11,671 bases of DNA. Source: an uncultured Thalassospira sp. Its GTDB lineage: Bacteria > Pseudomonadota > Alphaproteobacteria > Rhodospirillales_A > Thalassospiraceae. The notes under the pieces are model-generated. The model saw nothing but the letters and a program-made list of their open reading frames with translations, was not told the origin of the DNA and made no database searches. Positions 1 through 6,774 of the stretch are shown here, piece by piece; position 1 is the first letter of the stretch; each line of letters starts with the position of its first letter. Made by a program: the position numbers and the translations under genes. The stretch lies in the NCBI GenBank assembly GCA_946885765.1, contig CAMPHD010000065.1:1-11671 (forward strand). Direction: 5' to 3'.

Positions 1-9
1 CGGTTTCAT
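1..9 (-). CDS. Possible start of the next operon gene (partial)
   Basis: An ATG at 9-7 overlaps the traI stop as ATGA, the same junction used at virB11-virD4 and traJ-traI. GAGGGA lies three bases upstream on the minus strand. Only three codons (Met-Lys-Pro) are visible before the window ends, so this is an inference from junction style and ribosome site; nothing can be said of its function. Confidence 0.33.
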
Positions 10-3000
10 TCGATCCCTCGCGCCTTACCTTTTTGTCGTTTTCGCGTTTTTTCAACCCCAACAATTCCGACCTTCTTAAGGGCGGTTTTGACCAGATCAA
101 TCTGCCCGGATTTCAGCATATCTCCGAACGACATCTGATTACGTTTTTTGTCCTGATCGGTCAAAGGTGGGGAAAGCAAATCGGCCTCTATCGCGGTCGC
201 CGATTTCCTAGCAAGATCCAATGGCTTGTTTTCGACGGCCATATGCGCATCCATAGCAACAATGACAATTTTCCGATCGGGATTAAACCTGCGCAGGCTT
301 TTTCCGACCGCTTCTAGGTTTTCTGATTTCACTGTCCAGACAACCGGCTTTTTCGTCAGACGATTTAGCTCGATGGCGCTGATCAGGTCATCTGCCATCA
401 GAATTGGTTCCTCTGGATCTTTTGATATCCGTCCCCCGACAATATGATGGAGACCTTTATCGTCACCGGTGCCGACCAGAGTTTCAACAGATCCGTTTTT
501 ATTAATGCGGTAGACGGCGGAAAGCCGGTTTCCACCGTCTCTGAGAGGGATAAGGACATTTCCGGCATCATCCACTCGGAAGCCTGCCCACGCCTTATCT
601 GAGCCCATGTCATTCCGCGCAGAAACAATCCTCTTGTCTGGCCGGGATGCCTGCTGCCATGCAAGCCACCCATCATCGCCAACGGGGACGGCCATTTCAT
701 TCCGCAAGGCGGTCATTGATGGCGTTGTTTCAGGATCTGGCAGCACTTCCGCTTTCCAGACATTCCGATGGGTTGTAACCGTTCGGCTCTGAAGGTTGCC
801 CTGATCATCACGATATTTTTCAACGACCTCGACTTTCTTCTTTTCGGCGATATCAAGCGTGATCCAGTCGCCCGTTTTTGCACCGGTTTGACTAACGGCA
901 CTGGCAATATCAACACCCCAGACGTAACGTTCAGTTCCATCCTGATCCTGCAGCTTTACAAATTCGGATTCCGATTTGTCAGGGTCAAAGTTGAAATGAT
1001 CACGGCCCATATCCATCAGACGGGCTGCTGATCGGGATGGTTCATGCAAGGCATATTCCTTGAACGTATCCGCTCGTGCCGGCCGAACGATCAGGGCTGC
1101 AAATTTGTCGGACGCTGCCCTCTCCCCGGGCCTTTCCTCTTTATCCAGGGCAAGAACAATATTTGCTTCGCTGTATCGTAGGCGGGTCTGTTCAAGGGCA
1201 GTTTGCCAGTCGTCAGGTGTTTCGGGGACGACAACAGGGCAACGTGTTGCCCGATGGACAGCCGCAGCATCGGCATAGTCACGCGCAACGATCACGGTAT
1301 CCTTCTCGTCGCGCCATGCGGGATCGATCACATGCGAGAGCGCAATATTATCGACCGGATCAAAGGCGGTTCTTTGATTGCCTTTTTGATCGATCAGGAT
1401 GACGTTCTCCAAACGGCCGGAACGATCTTTCAATGGAACGGCGACCTCACCATCAGGCGTAAGCTTGACACCGTAACCACGAATGCCGGCAGATTTAAGC
1501 CAGAACGAATTGCCGGGTGTCGCCCATTCAGGGCAGGCATCCCAGACGAGAAAAGCCTCATCCCCTGTCGCACGGGCAAATGCGCGTCGAATTTCCGTTT
1601 GATCGTCCTGGTTCGGCATCCGCACATAGCCAATACCAGGTAACTTTGCGTCAGCTTTTCCAGCCACAACCGGTTTGATCAAGGGACTAGAATTGCGATA
1701 GCGTTTTATCACCAGCTGCAGCTCGCGAGGATCTGCGACAATCACGACAGGGCGTCGGGTTGCATCATGAATCTTTACCGCATCGGCATAATCGGCCGTG
1801 AAGATCACCGGCCCGGAATTGATCTGTTTTCTGGTGTCGATGATGTGTGTCAGCCCGCGTGCCTTGATATTGCCGATCGACATCCTTTTCTGGCCCGGGG
1901 CATATATGCGGACAGCTAGCATAAAACCGTTCTCGTCCTTGAAGGGGACGAGCAGATTGCCGACATCATCAAGTCGGCAACCTCGGCCGGTTGAGCGAGT
2001 ATCTGCCAGCCAGTTTAAGGATTTTGCATCCGCCCACTTTCCGGCTTCACACCACGCGGCAAGGGCAGGGGCTGCGAGTTTGGAAACTGGTGTCGGTCGA
2101 TCATCGCCAAATACCAGATGTATGAATTCCTGCTGGGCGATCAGAAACACCATGGCCAACGGATCGCGATAGGCCTCACTGAGCAAAAACAGCTTCCAGT
2201 TCGAAATCGTGCGCGACAGAAGCGTGCTGCGACGATGCGATGGCTGTTGGATATTCAGATATCGCCGCCAGAGAGGCGACATGCGCGGATGGCGCATTGT
2301 CGGCCGACGTTTGTAGCGTCGTTTTGGTGGCTTGGAGAGAACGGGTTTATTGTCTGTTTTTTCGGCCGGTGGCACAAAATCGCCGAGTTTCTTTTCCAGG
2401 GCGGATTTGCTCATGCCACGATCGAGCGCTGAGGCTTTCATGCCCTGTCCATCCGGGCCGACCAGAACAAAACCGTTACCGCGCTTTTTTAGCTCGATGT
2501 CATGTTCGGCAAGAATTTTGTGCAGATCCTGCCAGGCTTCTGCGCCGTTGATTCTTTCAAGCAGATCCTCGCGATGTTTAAGAACATGGTTCTGGAAGCT
2601 TTCCTGCCATGTTTGCGCTTCGTAATCGCGAGCTGAAGGCGACAGTTTTGCACCCTGTTTTTCTCTTTGAGCCATGCCCCGATCAATGAACAGGCCATAT
2701 TGTTTTTCCAGTTTTCGGGAGACGCGATCGAGGATTATGAAATCCCGAAACGGATTGACGACCTGAAGCGTGCGGGGATGGATCTTGTTAAAGGCGATAT
2801 GCATGTGGAAATTGTCGGTATTGATATGCGTACCGGCCACATATTGATGTTCGGCGAAGCCGAGGCCTTCGGCATAGGCTGAAGCGATATCCTTCAGATC
2901 CTGTTCGGAAAGCCGTTCTTTCTCGCCCGGCCGGAACGAAACCATCATGTGATATGATTTGTCGGTGACTTCGGGCTTCATCAAGCGGACGGCATAGACC

Positions 3001-3167
3001 TCGCGCAAAGCAAGTTCGAGATCACCCAGCGTCTCGCCGGCGCCACAGTTCTCAATCCAGAATTTATCCAGCTTTTCCCCGGGTTCCTTGGCCGCCGCGA
3101 TGTATTCGGCCAGTTCTTTGTAATTGTCAGGAATGTCCGGTCTTTTGGTGATTTTCTTGGCGATCAT
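6..3167 (-). CDS. traI: MOB-P (RP4 TraI-like) relaxase with three primase-like C-terminal modules
   Basis: The relaxase nicks oriT, stays bound to the 5' end and pilots the strand. The N-terminal 270 residues match RP4 TraI closely: a Tyr at 22, as in RP4; YHMMVSFRPGEK at 72-83; GLGFAEHQ at 101-108; and the metal-binding signature THINTDNFHMHI at 113-124 with H114, H121 and H123. The RP4-like GNGFVLV / MSKSALEKKLG region follows at 231-261, then a basic stretch at 279-313. From about 384 on it differs: three copies of an EGYATA/Toprim-like module (384-506, 545-680, 831-976), with the motif degraded to ADYADA, RDYADA and DDLISA. A separate module at about 700-810 carries VWGVD, GAKTGDW and THRNVW. 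At 1053 residues it is longer than RP4 TraI (about 730). It starts by an ATGA overlap with traJ and the reading frame is intact throughout. Confidence 0.95.
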   Translation of the reverse strand: MIAKKITKRPDIPDNYKELAEYIAAAKEPGEKLDKFWIENCGAGETLGDLELALREVYAVRLMKPEVTDKSYHMMVSFRPGEKERLSEQDLKDIASAYAEGLGFAEHQYVAGTHINTDNFHMHIAFNKIHPRTLQVVNPFRDFIILDRVSRKLEKQYGLFIDRGMAQREKQGAKLSPSARDYEAQTWQESFQNHVLKHREDLLERINGAEAWQDLHKILAEHDIELKKRGNGFVLVGPDGQGMKASALDRGMSKSALEKKLGDFVPPAEKTDNKPVLSKPPKRRYKRRPTMRHPRMSPLWRRYLNIQQPSHRRSTLLSRTISNWKLFLLSEAYRDPLAMVFLIAQQEFIHLVFGDDRPTPVSKLAAPALAAWCEAGKWADAKSLNWLADTRSTGRGCRLDDVGNLLVPFKDENGFMLAVRIYAPGQKRMSIGNIKARGLTHIIDTRKQINSGPVIFTADYADAVKIHDATRRPVVIVADPRELQLVIKRYRNSSPLIKPVVAGKADAKLPGIGYVRMPNQDDQTEIRRAFARATGDEAFLVWDACPEWATPGNSFWLKSAGIRGYGVKLTPDGEVAVPLKDRSGRLENVILIDQKGNQRTAFDPVDNIALSHVIDPAWRDEKDTVIVARDYADAAAVHRATRCPVVVPETPDDWQTALEQTRLRYSEANIVLALDKEERPGERAASDKFAALIVRPARADTFKEYALHEPSRSAARLMDMGRDHFNFDPDKSESEFVKLQDQDGTERYVWGVDIASAVSQTGAKTGDWITLDIAEKKKVEVVEKYRDDQGNLQSRTVTTHRNVWKAEVLPDPETTPSMTALRNEMAVPVGDDGWLAWQQASRPDKRIVSARNDMGSDKAWAGFRVDDAGNVLIPLRDGGNRLSAVYRINKNGSVETLVGTGDDKGLHHIVGGRISKDPEEPILMADDLISAIELNRLTKKPVVWTVKSENLEAVGKSLRRFNPDRKIVIVAMDAHMAVENKPLDLARKSATAIEADLLSPPLTDQDKKRNQMSFGDMLKSGQIDLVKTALKKVGIVGVEKTRKRQKGKARGIE
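240..677 (-). repeat. Relaxase module 3 (residues 831-976), degenerate EGYATA/Toprim copy
   Basis: The skeleton reads RVDDAGNVLIPL, GLHHIV, PILMADDLISAIELNRLT, PVVW and later FNPDRKIVIVAMDAH, which parallels QNPDRVIVIAADDD of TraC. Asp926 replaces the catalytic Glu and the GYATA part is lost. The DPDRK/NPDR part is the best preserved of the three copies. Confidence 0.72.
1128..1535 (-). repeat. Relaxase module 2 (residues 545-680), degenerate EGYATA/Toprim copy
   Basis: The skeleton reads KLTPDGEVAVPL, LSHVID, VIVARDYADAAAVHRAT, PVVV and later IVLALDKEE. Arg629 stands where the catalytic Glu would be. One Asp of the late acidic motif remains. Confidence 0.75.
1650..2018 (-). repeat. Relaxase module 1 (residues 384-506), degenerate EGYATA/Toprim copy
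   Basis: The skeleton matches the TraC primase module: RLDDVGNLLVPF, a GLTHII loop, then PVIFTADYADAVKIHDAT and PVVIV. The catalytic Glu of EGYATA is Asp459, and the late acidic cluster is absent. Confidence 0.75.
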
Positions 3168-3523
3168 TTTGCACCGCGCCCGATCGTGCGATCGATCTTG
3201 CGCACCACATCCTTCAACTCGTCCTGGGTGGATTTGATGGCGGCGGCCAAGTCATCGTATTTGCGCAAAAGATCGGCGCTTAACGGTTCATCAAGTGCCA
3301 GCTTCAGAAGGTTCCCGAGACGGGCGAGGTCAGCATTGATCTGAAGCATATCAAGGATCGCTTGGGCGGCTTCGAAATCCCGCTGAGCGGGCAAGGGGCT
3401 ATTCATCAGCAGACGCCTCAGCACTTCTGAACGATCGAGACGTAATTGCGATGACAACTGATCCAGTCTGGCGCGTTCTTCATCAGGCAGTGTAACCAGA
3501 AGCCGAGATTTTTTGGTCGCCAC
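3164..3523 (-). CDS. traJ: TraJ/MobC-like relaxosome accessory protein
   Basis: A 119-residue DNA-binding protein expected to bind oriT and help load the relaxase. Residues 6-40 look like a ribbon-helix-helix fold: a short strand (SRLLVTLP), then two helices ending in SEVLRRLLM. The middle contains INADLARLGNLLKLAL at 62-77, very like the INGDLGRLGGLLKLWL stretch I recall from RP4 TraJ, and a TQDELKDVV-like tail similarly placed in TraJ. The start is a GTG at 3523 with AGGA eight bases upstream; there is no in-frame ATG upstream in the gap, and the next internal Met is at 40. It overlaps traI as ATGA, as expected of a coupled traJ-traI pair. It probably also represses its own operon, as many ribbon-helix-helix proteins do (inference). 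MobC would be an alternative family label. Confidence 0.82.
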   Translation of the reverse strand: MATKKSRLLVTLPDEERARLDQLSSQLRLDRSEVLRRLLMNSPLPAQRDFEAAQAILDMLQINADLARLGNLLKLALDEPLSADLLRKYDDLAAAIKSTQDELKDVVRKIDRTIGRGAK

Positions 3524-3529
3524 GGACGG

Positions 3530-3537
3530 TATCCTGT
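3530..3537 (+). other. nic: Candidate nic site (IncP-type consensus)
   Basis: The plus strand reads TATCCTGT, matching the IncP-family nic pattern YATCCTG|Y with cleavage expected after G3536. The complementary strand gives ACAGGATA, which also contains the AGGA ribosome site of traJ eight bases before its GTG start. The match may therefore be partly a by-product of translation signals. Confidence 0.38.
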
Positions 3538-3545
3538 TAAGGTCG
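3536..3545 (+). repeat. Direct repeat copy 1, GTTAAGGTCG
   Basis: This copy begins at the last base before the predicted nic cut. It matches copy 2 in 9 of 10 bases. Confidence 0.45.
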
Positions 3546-3560
3546 ATAGAGCAGAATGAG

Positions 3561-3585
3561 GCCGACGACCGTTAAGGCCGTCGGC
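3561..3585 (-). repeat. Inverted repeat after traC: possible terminator or oriT stem
   Basis: Arms of 10 bases (GCCGACGACC and GGCCGTCGGC on the plus strand) flank a 5-base loop. The single mismatch is A-C in plus-strand DNA but G-U in RNA made from the minus strand, so the leftward mRNA would form a full 10-pair stem starting 12 bases after the traC stop. No T-run follows, so it is not a classic rho-independent terminator. It could stabilise mRNA, attenuate traJ-traI, or be a relaxosome site. Confidence 0.6.
3571..3580 (+). repeat. Direct repeat copy 2, GTTAAGGCCG
   Basis: This copy starts 35 bases after copy 1 and spans the loop and part of the right arm of the inverted repeat. A pair of matching short sites beside a possible nic could be binding sites for the TraJ-like protein. 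Confidence 0.45.
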
Positions 3586-3597
3586 AGTTACAGATAA

Positions 3598-6500
3598 TCA
3601 AACAGACATTTGGTTTGACTGGCTCTTTTGCTTTTTGGGCGAGATCTGCATCGATCGACTACGGCTGGTCGAAATACCCAAATCGGAAAGCTGTTGCCGG
3701 ATCTCGCGCCGGAACACATCGAAGCCGCGGGCAACATGCACATCGTTATGGTCGGTCAATCCCTGCAGTTGCTCATCTGCAGTAAGGGAAGGTTTGAGGA
3801 TCTGCGCGTTTGATCGCTCGGCAGCCCGTTTGGCCGCTTCCAGTCCCGGATTGTGACCGACTTTTTCAACTTTCAGGGGGTCGTCATCGGCTGCAATAAC
3901 GATTACCCGGTCCGGGTTTTGATTTCGCAGTGTCTCGGCAATGACCGGAAGATTGCCGCCATCAAACGCAACGACAGTGGTAAATCCGGTCGCTGCATGC
4001 AGGCTTTTTGCCGTTGCATAACCTTCTGCGATAATCAGCGGAGTGTCTTTTTTGCCCGGAATGATATGCATCAGTCCGGCTTTGCGGCCGTCCTTCAGAT
4101 AACGTTTAGTGCCGTCCGGGGCGATGGTTTGAATGTTCTCGATGAAACCCTTCTCGTTGGTCATCGGCACGATCAGATTGCCGGTTCTGTCTATACGAAG
4201 AGTTTCCCCGGATACCTGTTTTTTCCTGAGATAAGGATGGTCGCTGGTCGCCTCGATGGCGTTCATGAAGGTTCCGTAGGCACGTTTGGCAACCTGCTGA
4301 TACTGGAACTTCAGTTCCTGGGCCTGTTCGGCTTTTCTGGCAGCTGATTGAGCTTTGATCCGTTCCAGTTCTTCCGGATCGATCCTGGTACCCGTCGCCA
4401 CCCACTTAACCGGCTCGGATGCTTTTTTGAAATTCATGATCTGGCCAGCCGGAATACCCTCAATAAAGCCGCGATAACTGCCGCTGGTTTGACCCTTCGC
4501 ATCGCCTGCAACGGCAACGCGGTGCCATTTTCCGTCCATGCTTGGCAGGCCTTCAATCATCAGACCCTCTTTGCGGCAGGCATCGGCAAATTCCTGCTGC
4601 GGATCAATCTTGGTCTGGTTCTCAGCAACTTTTTGCTGCCATTTTCCAAATGGTTTCATGTCGGTGCCTTCATGAACGAACCATGCTTTATTGTGCCGGT
4701 CCCATCTGGCACCGAGGCCTTTGGCCTCTCTTTTCTCGGAGTAGGGGACATTCAGATAGATCCGCTTGCGAACGTCGTCATCGGATTGCTGCATTACTTC
4801 GCCCCTAAGCTGTTGACCAACGAGCGTTTCGCGAAGGTATTTTGCCGGATCAGTCCCAAGCTGTTTAAACAGTTCATTTTGGCGTTCTGCAACGGGGACA
4901 TACCAATCTGGCTGACGGATAAAATTGTCCAGAGGATCAGACTTGTGTGTGTCGAAAAGTACCGACAACAATTCCGCGTGCTTCACAGATCGGGCGGCGA
5001 GCCCAGCAAGCAATGCCTGCGTCTTTTCCTTATGTTTGCTCGCGCTCTCGCGGACGTTCGGGTCATCTGAATAATGAGACCACGCATCAATACGCTGGAA
5101 GGCATCGAAGCCGGCTTCAAGATCCTTTGTATCGGCCATTCCTTCCAGTTCGGCAGCATGACGCATCCAGCTAGTATTCAGATCGCCACCGAGCGACGAC
5201 GGGTTCAACCCGATAGTGTTGGAACTCGATGGTGCCTGACTTACATCGAGCGGCTTCGCCAGCTTCGCCAACTCAGTGTCAGGGCGTTGGCCCGGGGGCA
5301 TGTACCATTCGGGTCGGTTCATGCGGGCTTTCTGACCGGGGCCGTCAAGGTCCCATAAAGCAGACAATAAAGCAGCCGTACGCGGGGCAGATGCCGCCAG
5401 TGTTTCCATCTGCTTTAACGTGGTATCGCGGTGAGCGACACCATTTGAACGGCGATTGCTTGATGCTGCGTAATCTGCCACCCAGTCTATTTTGCCAAAT
5501 TGCTCTGCGATTACCGCAAAATGTTGCGCTTCAGCGTGGCCGTCAAACGGGTTGACGCGGGAATATAGAGAACGCCAATTTGCCTTTTCGGAAGACTGGC
5601 GCATATACGATTCAAGGTTATCGTTGGTTATGTCTGTCGCGATAATCCTTTCCTTAAGTTCGCCGACAGGAAGCTGTTGCCGTATGTTCTCTATGCTTGA
5701 AAGAGAAAAATCGCCCTGTATCGCCGCAGCCCACAATGTCGGATGGGCATGTGGATGATTTTCGAACATCCGGTCCACCATCTCACCACGTTCGGCAACG
5801 AGTTTATCTCCTAATGACATCCGTGTACTTGGTGTCATCGCTGCGGTCAGATCTTTAGTCATTTCCTGTCGTTGTTCTTTAACTGGGATAAGGGAGAGGC
5901 GTTTTTCCGGCTCCATGATCCAGGTGCGAATGTTTTCTGCATCACGGGCCGCCTGAAACAGAATGTTGCGATCCTCTTTGATCGCAGCCATCCAGCTTTT
6001 CACGTAGGGCGCATGGCGTTCGGGGTAATGGCCGAGGCCCAATTCGGTTGTCAGCATGAAACTGGCGATTTCCGCCCGGAGTTCTTCGCGGGCATAGGTC
6101 TCAGACCCGAACGGCCCGAATTCCCGGGCCATGCGGCTTTCATGTCCGGTCGAATGTCCACCTTCATGAAGTGCTGTGGCATAATATTCGTACTGACCTT
6201 TGAACCAGCCTTTCGGAGGCATATGGATTTCATCGCTACCCGGCTGGTAAAAGGCCCGATCGCGCTGATCATGATGGATCGGCACCCCCAACTGTGAAAG
6301 TGCCTGTTCGGCCCGTTCCACTGGATTGAAATCGGGTTCCATACCGACATACGGCGCAAGGCCGTCAATCTGCGTGCCATTGAAAACGACAGCGTGAAAG
6401 ACCTTCGGACGATCCAGCCGGAATTCGCGATATCGCTGCTTGCCTTCAGGATCAAGAACAGGATTGCCGTCATTGTCTTTAACCGGCTGGCGCTCAGACC

Positions 6501-6774
6501 ACTGCCAGTATTCGATCTGGGTGCCTTTCTCCCCTTTACGCACCTGATAGCCATTGGCTTGTGCCTGGCGATATGTCACCCAACGCGGATCTGCATAACC
6601 GCGAGATTCAAGCCAGATCTGGTTGATGCCGCGATAGGCTTTGCCGGTGGAGGGATTAAAGGAAGGTTCGCGGACTTTTCCCGGCTCCCAGGGCTTTTGC
6701 CAGGGTGCGGTACCGCGCTCCATTTGCTCAATTAGGGATTCTACGACCTGATCGCGAAAGTTCGGTTTAGCCAT
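3598..6774 (-). CDS. traC: TraC1-like ArdC antirestriction/DNA primase fusion
   Basis: This 1058-residue protein closely matches the plan and size of RP4 TraC1, which primes the transferred strand and can be exported to the recipient. Domains in order: ArdC N-terminal ssDNA-binding domain (DUF1738 type), about 5-135; zincin-like metallopeptidase domain, about 150-290, with HEGGH at 203-207 inside a longer HEGGHSTGH and a likely third ligand among E229-E235; a helical middle containing two copies of an 84-residue module (424-507, 557-640); a DUF5710-like motif (LNVPYSEK, LGARWDRHNKAWFV) at about 671-711; then the primase part from about 725. The primase part has an exact EGYATA at 917-922, AFDGGN at 936-941 and AADDD at 961-965, the Toprim-type acidic residues. 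All key residues look intact. The last 35 residues are a Ser/Lys/Gln-rich tail. It overlaps the upstream gene by 8 bases and is followed by the 74-base gap. Confidence 0.93.
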   Translation of the reverse strand: MAKPNFRDQVVESLIEQMERGTAPWQKPWEPGKVREPSFNPSTGKAYRGINQIWLESRGYADPRWVTYRQAQANGYQVRKGEKGTQIEYWQWSERQPVKDNDGNPVLDPEGKQRYREFRLDRPKVFHAVVFNGTQIDGLAPYVGMEPDFNPVERAEQALSQLGVPIHHDQRDRAFYQPGSDEIHMPPKGWFKGQYEYYATALHEGGHSTGHESRMAREFGPFGSETYAREELRAEIASFMLTTELGLGHYPERHAPYVKSWMAAIKEDRNILFQAARDAENIRTWIMEPEKRLSLIPVKEQRQEMTKDLTAAMTPSTRMSLGDKLVAERGEMVDRMFENHPHAHPTLWAAAIQGDFSLSSIENIRQQLPVGELKERIIATDITNDNLESYMRQSSEKANWRSLYSRVNPFDGHAEAQHFAVIAEQFGKIDWVADYAASSNRRSNGVAHRDTTLKQMETLAASAPRTAALLSALWDLDGPGQKARMNRPEWYMPPGQRPDTELAKLAKPLDVSQAPSSSNTIGLNPSSLGGDLNTSWMRHAAELEGMADTKDLEAGFDAFQRIDAWSHYSDDPNVRESASKHKEKTQALLAGLAARSVKHAELLSVLFDTHKSDPLDNFIRQPDWYVPVAERQNELFKQLGTDPAKYLRETLVGQQLRGEVMQQSDDDVRKRIYLNVPYSEKREAKGLGARWDRHNKAWFVHEGTDMKPFGKWQQKVAENQTKIDPQQEFADACRKEGLMIEGLPSMDGKWHRVAVAGDAKGQTSGSYRGFIEGIPAGQIMNFKKASEPVKWVATGTRIDPEELERIKAQSAARKAEQAQELKFQYQQVAKRAYGTFMNAIEATSDHPYLRKKQVSGETLRIDRTGNLIVPMTNEKGFIENIQTIAPDGTKRYLKDGRKAGLMHIIPGKKDTPLIIAEGYATAKSLHAATGFTTVVAFDGGNLPVIAETLRNQNPDRVIVIAADDDPLKVEKVGHNPGLEAAKRAAERSNAQILKPSLTADEQLQGLTDHNDVHVARGFDVFRREIRQQLSDLGISTSRSRSMQISPKKQKSQSNQMSV
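4855..5106 (-). repeat. Internal module copy B in TraC (residues 557-640)
   Basis: This is the second copy, with landmarks RIDAWSHY, LAARS, ELLSVLFD and QPDWYVPV. About 50 residues separate it from copy A. The matching order and spacing point to an internal duplication. Confidence 0.7.
5254..5505 (-). repeat. Internal module copy A in TraC (residues 424-507)
   Basis: This is the first of two copies of a mostly helical module. Landmarks are KIDWVADY, LAASA, ALLSALWD and RPEWYMPP. By hand it shares about 26 identities with copy B over about 85 positions, with only single-residue gaps. Confidence 0.7.

Larger units (their letters stand above)
3524..3597. other. oriT: Candidate origin of transfer (oriT) gap
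   Basis: This is the only real intergenic space in the window, between the primase gene and traJ-traI. In RP4 the oriT lies directly upstream of traJ, so this is where one would look. It holds an imperfect 10-base inverted repeat with a 5-base loop, two near-identical 10-mers 35 bases apart, and a match to the IncP nic consensus on the strand opposite traJ, as in RP4. The order differs from RP4: here the inverted repeat lies on the far side of the nic match from traJ. The gap is short for an oriT, and an alternative location outside the window cannot be excluded. I see no clear -35/-10 promoter in it. Confidence 0.42.

Noticed and set aside
1128..2018. Active primase or topoisomerase activity in the relaxase C-terminus
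   Set aside because: The catalytic Glu of EGYATA is replaced in all modules and the acidic cluster is missing or reduced, so catalysis is unlikely.
3561..3585. Classic rho-independent terminator
   Set aside because: The stem is good but the minus strand continues with CTCATTCTG rather than a run of T, so I list it only as an inverted repeat of uncertain role.
4348..5070. Plus-strand open frame of 240 codons inside traC
   Set aside because: It is antisense to a continuous, motif-rich minus-strand gene, has no recognisable domain and no convincing ribosome site; it is a by-product of codon bias.
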